Below, piece by piece: positions 16,632-24,200 of a DNA stretch of 41,848 nt. The stretch is from contig JAPLHB010000180.1 in the NCBI GenBank assembly GCA_026389845.1, forward strand, positions 1-41,848. The letters are read 5' to 3'. A program made the translations under genes and the position numbers. This DNA is from Chloroflexota bacterium. GTDB taxonomy: Bacteria > Chloroflexota > Anaerolineae > CG2-30-64-16. How positions within the stretch are numbered: the first letter of the stretch is position 1; the number at the start of each line of letters is the position of its first letter. The notes under the pieces are model-generated. The model did no database searches and was not told the origin of the DNA. It worked only from the letters and a program-made list of their open reading frames with translations.

Positions 16632-17795
16632 ATGTGTTTTCATTGTCCGCCCCAGGTGTTGTTCCATACATTTGTCGGAGTGGTCAAAGATGTCGTCCGC
16701 CATCACGACCTGCCCGCTCTGACAACTACCCGCGACGAGACAGGATTGAGGGATCGCGTGCAAACAGTCGCAGACAACCTGGATATCTGGGGGCCGATAA
16801 TCACGAAACTGAGGGAGCGGGATGAAAAGGAATGGGAATTGCTGCGCATCCAGATAGAGAAGGCGGTGAGACGCTATGGCTGCCCCGCGACTTGGAAAGA
16901 AGATGCGCTGCAACAGTCGCTCATGAAGATTCTGGGGGTTGCTAATATGATTCCCGAGACGCGCGTTCTGGAATCGTCTGCAGACCTGAATAGCATTGCC
17001 GGCGCCCTTGACCAGATTGAGAGCCGCGGCGCCTGGGCGACGGTGTACGATCCAAAGAAATGGCGCGCTTTCATTGACAGGATTCTGAAGTGCGAGTCGC
17101 AGCAAGTGACAGAGGAACTGACGATCTTACTTCGCGACCAGGGGGGAATGCCGGAGAATAAGGCTACCGAAACATCGGCCGCTATTGTCAAGACGATCAT
17201 TCACATACGAGCCTCATACACGGGCGTCTATAGTTACAGCAGTCCCTTCTATGCCTACGCAGGACGGATTGCGCGCAACGAATTGATGTCACAGTTTCGG
17301 CGCGCCCAGCGTGAGCCTGACTCCTTGCCATGGGAAGACCAAATTGACCAACCAGCCCCCGAGCCGTCCACGAGTGAGGAGGACGCGCCAAACATGGGTG
17401 CTATCCTGCTCCAGCGGAGGATTGACTTAACCAGGTTGTTGGCGTTTATCCAGCCTGAACGCCCACGTAGCTGGCATTGGGTTGCGTTGCAGACTTTGGC
17501 CGCGCGCCCGCAATTCTGGCTGGCATTGGCCGCTACCGAACTGGCGCCCCCGCCGGGACTTAGTCAACCGTCTGGAACCCTTGAAGATGAGCAAATCGCC
17601 GAGATCTTGAGCATGGACGTGAATAACCTCAGAGTCCAACGGAATTATGCCATACAGCGGGTGAAGATAAACGATCCAATGTTGGGACGGCTTCTGGAAC
17701 GGCTCATGGCAAAACCAACGCGCGAACTGGAACGAACGATGCAAGGAGCCGCTGATGGGTTTAATGACTTTGCCTCCGCGGCGTGTATTGGATGA
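16632..17795 (+). CDS. Divergent ECF-like sigma-70 factor with split region 2
   Basis: A 387-residue putative RNA polymerase sigma factor. WKEDALQQSLMKIL (about residue 95) resembles the start of region 2, and PFYAYAGRIARNELMSQFRR (about 200 to 220) resembles regions 2.3 and 2.4. About 110 extra residues separate them, against perhaps 20 in ordinary ECF factors. Near 315 to 350 a region 4-like helix-turn-helix appears (LEDEQIAEILSMDVNNLRVQRN). An N-terminal extension of about 60 residues precedes region 2. ATG 16632 has AGAGGTG 8 nt upstream. The next gene, 11 nt downstream, encodes a zinc-finger anti-sigma factor, which supports the call. Target promoters cannot be read from this window. Confidence 0.75.
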   Translation: MCFHCPPQVLFHTFVGVVKDVVRHHDLPALTTTRDETGLRDRVQTVADNLDIWGPIITKLRERDEKEWELLRIQIEKAVRRYGCPATWKEDALQQSLMKILGVANMIPETRVLESSADLNSIAGALDQIESRGAWATVYDPKKWRAFIDRILKCESQQVTEELTILLRDQGGMPENKATETSAAIVKTIIHIRASYTGVYSYSSPFYAYAGRIARNELMSQFRRAQREPDSLPWEDQIDQPAPEPSTSEEDAPNMGAILLQRRIDLTRLLAFIQPERPRSWHWVALQTLAARPQFWLALAATELAPPPGLSQPSGTLEDEQIAEILSMDVNNLRVQRNYAIQRVKINDPMLGRLLERLMAKPTRELERTMQGAADGFNDFASAACIG

Positions 17796-17806
17796 GGAGA
17801 ACAGCG

Positions 17807-18553
17807 ATGGCAGCGTATAAGAAATCCACGACCGGTCACATGGACTGCGCAACCTGTCAGGCTCACATCACGGAGTACGTTGATTTGGAGCTATCTGGCA
17901 CGGAGGCTGACGCGGAGCTTTCCAGCGTGGCCTTTCACATAGAGACCTGCCCGGCGTGCGAGACCGCTTACTATCAGGAATTTCGCGCGCAAGGGTTGCG
18001 GAAATCGGTCTCGGAACTGCAGAGGGTGGGCCACCGGGAGTGGACAGCGCGTTCGCTGGACAGAATCCTGCGGCCGGCGCCGTCGGTCCGGCCTGAGCCG
18101 GCCCGCGACTGGATCGAGCAGGGGGTGGCGCAAGGCCGGGCCTGGCTCGAGCCGCTCACGGAACGTTGGCGCGAGGTGCAAGTCTATCTTGGGCGACTCC
18201 TGACCGGGCCAGATCTTCAACCGGCGTATGCCTTGAGCGGTCTCATGGGTGAAGGCGCGCCCGCAGGTCTCCCAGTATCCCAGTCGGGGCATTTCGCTCC
18301 CGAGCAAGCACCCTTCGAGTTAACGCTGGTCGTCACTCCTGAGCCGGCTACAATCGGTGAGAAGCGGTGCCGGTTGGAGGTGGTTGTGACATTGCGCGAC
18401 GCGCTCGGCGACTACTCGGGGATGGCTGTCACCCTGTTGTGGGGTGACCAGGCGCGAACGGGGACCACCGACAGCCTGGGCAAACTCGTCTTTGAAAATT
18501 TGCCGAGCGATGATCTGCCCATTATGAGCCTGATCGTCACATTCCCAGACTAG
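17807..18553 (+). CDS. Soluble zinc-finger anti-sigma factor
   Basis: A 248-residue protein. The N-terminus has the ZAS/zf-HC2 pattern: MDCATCQAHITEYVDLEL, then VAFHIETCPACETAY, where H-x3-C-x2-C is the zinc motif. Such domains bind and inhibit the partner sigma factor. The middle is a charged linker. The last 80 residues look like an Ig-type or regulatory beta-sandwich (FELTLVVTPEPATIGEKRC..). There is no membrane segment, unlike many anti-sigma factors, so it should be cytoplasmic. ATG 17807 has AGGAG 7 nt upstream; the frame is open further upstream inside the sigma gene. The stop overlaps the stop of the convergent CHAT gene by 4 nt (CTAG). Confidence 0.82.
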   Translation: MAAYKKSTTGHMDCATCQAHITEYVDLELSGTEADAELSSVAFHIETCPACETAYYQEFRAQGLRKSVSELQRVGHREWTARSLDRILRPAPSVRPEPARDWIEQGVAQGRAWLEPLTERWREVQVYLGRLLTGPDLQPAYALSGLMGEGAPAGLPVSQSGHFAPEQAPFELTLVVTPEPATIGEKRCRLEVVVTLRDALGDYSGMAVTLLWGDQARTGTTDSLGKLVFENLPSDDLPIMSLIVTFPD

Positions 18554-21021
18554 CGTGCGCCCCGTTCCCCAATAACGATGTAGGGCGCCCAGAAAAACGG
18601 ATGGGCGAAAAGTTGGCTGCTGGCCTGCGGCACTTCTCCGGGACGGGTCATGCGCCAGAGGTCACCCAGGTGCTTCTCGAGTTCGGCCGCGGGAATTTCA
18701 CCCCAGCCGGCAAGCAGGACCTGCGTCTCAGCATAGGACAGGCCGCGCAACCAGCGTTGGGTGGCGGCCAGAATCAAAGCCGGATCAGCAGATTCCCCGG
18801 GGCGGGCGTCAGGGTACAAGTCGGCAACCAATTTCTCCGCAAACAGTCGCGTTGGAATCTCATGCACCGGCCACAACGTTACCACCAGCGCCGGGCTGCC
18901 GGCGTAGAGGAGGGCGCGGCTGAGGCCCAGGATCTCTTCCCCCCGCAGCACCTGGCCGCGGCCGGACTCGCAGGCAGCGAGGATGACAAGCTCGGCCTGC
19001 AAGCGCAGTTCGCGCAGGATTTCGCTGGCTTGTAACCTGCCATCGGCCAGTTGCAGACCGGAAGACATGGGGTATCGGCGGTCGAAAAAGGCGTGACCGA
19101 GGAAAAGCAGCATGGCGTGCCGGCCGCCCTGGTTGATCAACGCCTGTCGGGTGGCGGCCGGGCCGACAAGAGCTACGTCGCTAGCGTGCCGGGCCACAGC
19201 TTGGGCGGCGCCCTGGATATAGCGCAAACGCGTGTCCGCCGGCGCCACAGCCAGAATGCCTTGCCGCTCGCCGCTGACCTGGTGAGTGTGGCAGTACTTG
19301 AAAAGCACGGTGGCACTTGGGGCATAGACCACACGTTGACCGGGCGCCAGGAGCGGCGCCGGACCGTCCAGGTCGGGGAGCAGTGCGCCGAGGGGAATGT
19401 AGTGCAACGGGCCAAAAGGCACGATATAGAGGGTTTGAACACTGCGCAGTCGCTCCCCGACGGGTTCAATTAAGGCCCGATAGAGATCAGGGAGCAGGCG
19501 CGGGGACGCCAGGTGGCCGGTTTGGGGATCGGGCACGAGGCTGCCACGACGGACACCGTCGAAATGGTCGGCCAGATAGGCCTGAAGCCACCGCACGGAG
19601 AGCCTGGGAATTTGAACCCCATGCACATCGGTGGCAGTGACGACCAGGACCCACAGGTGATCGTCGGCGCCGCGCACATAGGTCAGCAGCGCCGATCCGG
19701 GCGGCAGGAGCGCCTGTACTTCTTGGGCTGTCAGCGAGGCCACCTTTGTGAGGCCGGCATAGACCGGGTCGAGCAATTCGATCTGGTGATCAAGATCGGC
19801 CAGGGCGCGCTCCATCTCCTGGAGGCCGGCAGGTGGCTCATCGGCAGCATAGGCCTGATCGAGCTTGACGCGCAACTCATCGCGCCGCGTTAATAGATCC
19901 TGTGACACGACTTCGTGAGGTCGAGCAGACCGCCCGGCCAGGAGATCGGCCAGGACGCGCGAGCGAGATCGCTCAGCGGCAGTGAAGGCGCGATCAAATT
20001 CGCCGCGCTGCAAATGGAGCGCTACAGGCGCGGCGTAGATGAATTCGACCATCGCCCGATAGCCAGCCTGGACGGTGGGGGCGGTGAGCCGGGTACGAAT
20101 CGCTTCGGCATGATCTATGGCGGCATCATAATCTTGCAGGGCTTCGGTAAAACGGCCATCGGCGACTCGCAAGTTGCCTCGACGAGTGAGCGCCTCGGCC
20201 AGAAAGAGCGGATCGTGGTGTTCTCCGAAAAGGGCGATTGCCTTGTCCAGCGCCACGTATGCAGCGTCTCGCTGGCCCAGGGGCGCGTGGGCCAGGACCG
20301 CCAGGTCCGAGAGGCCGATAGCCTGTTCGCCGGGGTCATCGAGCTCCGCGCACAGCCCGGTGTGCGTCAGCAATGCGTTCAGAGCGTTCTCGGCTTGCCC
20401 CATCAGCCCATAGGCCATGCCCAAGCCATGCCAATTCCTCGCAGTTTCGAACTCAATTTCCCACGCGTTCGGCGCGTCTTTGGGGAATCGGCCCAGGATC
20501 GCCAGCGCCGCCTGATGGCTTTTCACGGCCTCCGGGAGGCGTTCCGGGCGAACGGTCCCCTGTTCCACAGGGAAAGTGATGGCAATGCCCAGGTTGTTGT
20601 ACGCTTTGGCCTGCCCCAGGTCATCACCGATCTCGGCGTACGCGGTCTGGGCCTGACGAAAGGCGCTTTCCGCCTCCGGCCATTGCCCCTGTTCGTTGAA
20701 CTGGATTCCCAGGGTGAGCAAGGCCCTGGCTCGCTGATACAACGTAGGCCCGCGGCCCAACAGCTCACGCAAACGGGCTTCGGCTCTGTCGAACTGCTTT
20801 CTTTCGGAAAAAATGATAGCCTCGTGATAGGCGCTTTCCCACGGCAGGTCCTTCGACGGTAAAGCTGACGCCACGTCCGCCAGCACATCGAGCAGCGCCT
20901 GACAGGCATCCAACTGACGGTTTTGCAGAGCTTCAAAAAACAGGCGCCGGAACTGGCGAAAGCCGGCTGTCTCATCTCCACGCAGGGCAAGGGCTAAATC
21001 GGTGAGGGTCGTTGGGGTCAT
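18550..21021 (-). CDS. TPR-CHAT protein (caspase-like peptidase)
   Basis: An 823-residue protein. Tetratricopeptide repeats fill about residues 60 to 330 (LYQRARALLTLGIQFNEQGQ, LGQAKAYNNLGIAIT, FTEALQDYDAAIDHAEAI). A helical connector follows, then a CHAT domain from about 500 to the end. The catalytic dyad is visible as H643 (LFLGHAFFD) and C684 (LAACESGRG), followed by GLSRALLYAGSPALVVTLW. CHAT peptidases belong to the caspase/separase clan and usually cleave a specific protein when TPRs sense a partner. ATG 21021 has an AGGAG site. There is no signal peptide, so it acts in the cytoplasm. It converges on the sigma/anti-sigma pair, a context that suggests one of them as substrate (inference). 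Confidence 0.9.
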   Translation of the reverse strand: MTPTTLTDLALALRGDETAGFRQFRRLFFEALQNRQLDACQALLDVLADVASALPSKDLPWESAYHEAIIFSERKQFDRAEARLRELLGRGPTLYQRARALLTLGIQFNEQGQWPEAESAFRQAQTAYAEIGDDLGQAKAYNNLGIAITFPVEQGTVRPERLPEAVKSHQAALAILGRFPKDAPNAWEIEFETARNWHGLGMAYGLMGQAENALNALLTHTGLCAELDDPGEQAIGLSDLAVLAHAPLGQRDAAYVALDKAIALFGEHHDPLFLAEALTRRGNLRVADGRFTEALQDYDAAIDHAEAIRTRLTAPTVQAGYRAMVEFIYAAPVALHLQRGEFDRAFTAAERSRSRVLADLLAGRSARPHEVVSQDLLTRRDELRVKLDQAYAADEPPAGLQEMERALADLDHQIELLDPVYAGLTKVASLTAQEVQALLPPGSALLTYVRGADDHLWVLVVTATDVHGVQIPRLSVRWLQAYLADHFDGVRRGSLVPDPQTGHLASPRLLPDLYRALIEPVGERLRSVQTLYIVPFGPLHYIPLGALLPDLDGPAPLLAPGQRVVYAPSATVLFKYCHTHQVSGERQGILAVAPADTRLRYIQGAAQAVARHASDVALVGPAATRQALINQGGRHAMLLFLGHAFFDRRYPMSSGLQLADGRLQASEILRELRLQAELVILAACESGRGQVLRGEEILGLSRALLYAGSPALVVTLWPVHEIPTRLFAEKLVADLYPDARPGESADPALILAATQRWLRGLSYAETQVLLAGWGEIPAAELEKHLGDLWRMTRPGEVPQASSQLFAHPFFWAPYIVIGERGAR

Positions 21022-21070
21022 GGCAAGCTCCTAACTGGCTATCGAGCTGATGCAGCACAGGATGAGCGGG

Positions 21071-21079
21071 AGTATACCA
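21071..21079 (-). promoter_or_regulatory. Extended -10 upstream of the CHAT gene
   Basis: The minus strand reads TGGTATACT, an extended -10 element about 50 nt before ATG 21021. No good -35 is present, which extended -10 promoters can tolerate. Confidence 0.4.
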
Positions 21080-21243
21080 TACAGCAATGGGCGCTCATAG
21101 TAAGCGCGTTCTCAGCTCAGAGCGAGCTTTAATCTGACGGCCCCCATGACGTATATCTTACAGAGCGCCGCGTGACATGCGGTCCCAAGCAGAGCACGCC
21201 TTCAGGGCATGCTCAACCCCGTTCGATTCCAGAGAGGTGGAAA

Positions 21244-24200
21244 ATGAGACACTCGATTGACTTACGCTGGCTGAGCGCGTGGGCTGCCTCCCCATTGGTT
21301 TCTCCTTCCCGGGTTCTGCTCGTTACCTTGTTGATCAGTCTCTCTTTGCTGATCTCTCCCCGCCCTGCGGCTGCCTCCTCGGATGGGCCTTCTTTTGCGC
21401 TCGCGTGGTCATCCGTCGAAAGCGAGAATACCTCCAGCATGGCGTGGGGTGACTATGACGGGGATGGCGACTTGGACCTTGCCGTCGGCAACGACGGGCA
21501 GCCCAATCGGCTATACCGCAACAACAATGGCGTGCTGACCGCCAGCGCGATCTGGGCGTCAGCTGAAGTAGGTAACACTAGAAGCCTGGCCTGGGGGGAC
21601 TATGATCGGGATGGCGACTTGGACCTCGCCGTCGGCAACGACGATCAGCCCAATCGCGTGTACCGGAATGACAATGGTATGCTGACTACTAATGCAATCT
21701 GGTCGTCGGTCGAAGTTGATCACACCACCAGTGTGGCGTGGGGTGACTACGATGGAGATGGCGACCTGGACCTCGCCATTGGCAACTGTCAGCAGCCCAT
21801 TCGGCTATACCGCAACGACAATGGCATGCTGACCACCAGTGCAGCTTGGTCATCGAACTGGGGCCCCTGGACCAGTAGCGTAGCGTGGGGTGACTTCGAC
21901 GGCGACGGCGACCTGGACCTCGCGGTCAGTACCGACGAGAGTCATTTTACCCTGCTGTATCGTAATAACAGCGGCATTCTGACCGATCCAGTCCAGGTAT
22001 TGCAGTCAGGGGCGGAGCTCACCCGCAGCGTGGCGTGGGGTGACTTCGACGGCGATGGCGACCAGGACCTCGCCGTCGGCAACGACTACTACCCCGCTCA
22101 GCCCACTGGTCTGCCCAACTTGCTGTACCGCAATGACAATGGCATATTGACCGATAGCCCCGTCTGGTCGTCGGGCGAAGCAGATCGTACTTACAGCGTG
22201 GCCTGGGGCGACTATGACGGTGATGGCGACTTGGACCTCGCCGCCGGCAACAACGGACAGCCCAATCGGATATACCAGAACGACAATGGCATGCTGAGCA
22301 TTAATGCAATCTGGTCGTCGGTCGAAGAGGACTACACCCGCAGTGTGGCGTGGGGTGACTACGATGGGGATGGCGACCTGGACCTCGCTGTCGGCAACTT
22401 TGGTCAGCCCAATCGGCTCTACCGCAACGATAGCAGCCCATTGAACGCCAGCGCTGTCTGGTCGTCGGTCGAGACCTGGGGGGTCAACAGCGTAGCATGG
22501 GGCGACTACGACGGCGACGGCGACCTGGACCTCGCTACCGGCGCCGATGTACTTGGTAGCTGGCTGTACCGTAACGACAACAGCGTCCTGACCACCGACG
22601 CCGTCTGGCATTCAATGGATGCGGCTGCAATCCGCAGTATAGCGTGGGGTGACTATGACGGTGATGGCGACCTGGACCTTGCCGCCAGCAGTGACTTCCA
22701 GCCCACCCATCTGTACCGTAACGACAGCGGTACGCTGACCCCCAGTGCAGTCTGGTCGTCGGCTGAAGTAGATAGCACTCAAAGCCTAGCGTGGGGTGAC
22801 TACGATGGGGACGGCGACCTGGATCTCGCCGCCGGCAACTTTGGTCAGCCCAATCGGCTGTACCGCAACGACAATGGCATACTGACCGATAGCGCCGTCT
22901 GGTCGTCGGCTGAAGTAGATAGCACTGAAAGCGTGGCGTGGGGCGATTATGATGGCGACGGCGACCTGGACCTTGTCGTCGGCAACTACGGACAGCCCAC
23001 CCGGCTGTACCGTAACGACGGTGGCAGCCTGACTGCCAGCGCGGTCTGGTCATCGGTCGAAGCCGAAATCATCTTAAGCGTAGCATGGGGCGACTATGAC
23101 GCTGACGGTGACCTGGACCTCGCCGTCGGCAACTACGGCAAGCCCAATCGGCTATACCGCAACGACAATGGCATGCTGACCGCCAGTGCAATCTGGTCGT
23201 CGGTTGAAGCAGATCGCACTCAAAGCGTGACGTGGGGCGATTATGATGGCGACGGCGACCTGGACCTCGCCGTCGGCAACTACGGACAGCCCAATCGGCT
23301 GTATCGTAACGATGGTGGCAGCCTGACCGCCAGCGCGGTCTGGTCGTCAGTCACATCCGACTACACTACCAGCGTGGCGTGGGGTGATTACGATGCCGAC
23401 GGCGACCTGGATCTCGCCGTCGGCAACACCTACAGTAGTAGTGGCACCGTGCTGTACGCCAATGCTTGGAACGCACGGACGCGCTCAGGGTTGCCCGGCG
23501 TTGGCGTACAGCCAACTGTGCGACTCGTCCGGCCAACGCCGCCCGGCAACGCCGCGGGCTACTCCGCGCCCAACATGTGGCCGGCCGCTGATGCCACGAT
23601 TGCCATCAGCTACACCCTCAGCCAGCCTGCGAGCCAGCCCGTTGCGACTGTGCGTGGCTACTATTCGCCCGATGGCGGCGGGCGTTGGCTGCCGGCCGTG
23701 GCGGCGTCCGGCACGATCACGAAGAACCTGGCAACTTCTCCCAGCGGTGTGACCCATCTCTACAACTGGGATGTCTTCGCCAGCGGCTTTTTTGGCCGGA
23801 GCGACAACGTTGTGTTCCGCATCGTGGTGGTCCCCGATCTGCGATCCGGCCGAAACGCGGTGCCGGGCCCGTATCTCTTCGGAAGCAATGCGTCGGACAC
23901 CTACCCGTTTCGGGTGCGCGGCTCGCAAGTGCGTGTGATGGAAGACGGCGTTGCCACGCCGGGCGCGCTGGTCTATCGCCTGCCCGCGGGACAGGCACAG
24001 GGTGCAGAACCTATGGTGGACCGCGCAGGACAGCCGTTCAAGACGGATAGTCAGGGCTACCTCCAGGGCCGCGGGACGATTGCGACAGGTGATCGGCTGC
24101 TCGCGTTAGCGCCTGTAACCACCACAGAAAAATACACGCTCTACTTCACGAACGCACAGCCTACCGTGACTGGCCTGGACGCCTATACCGTTACCACAGG

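Noticed and set aside
16566..17105. 179-residue minus-strand frame opposite the sigma factor gene
   Set aside because: The plus strand has the sigma motifs, an RBS and an operon partner.
18550..21021. Complete Craspase-type CRISPR system around the CHAT gene
   Set aside because: No CRISPR array, gRAMP/Cas7-11 gene or Csx30/31-like gene is visible; only the sigma and CHAT parts are comparable.
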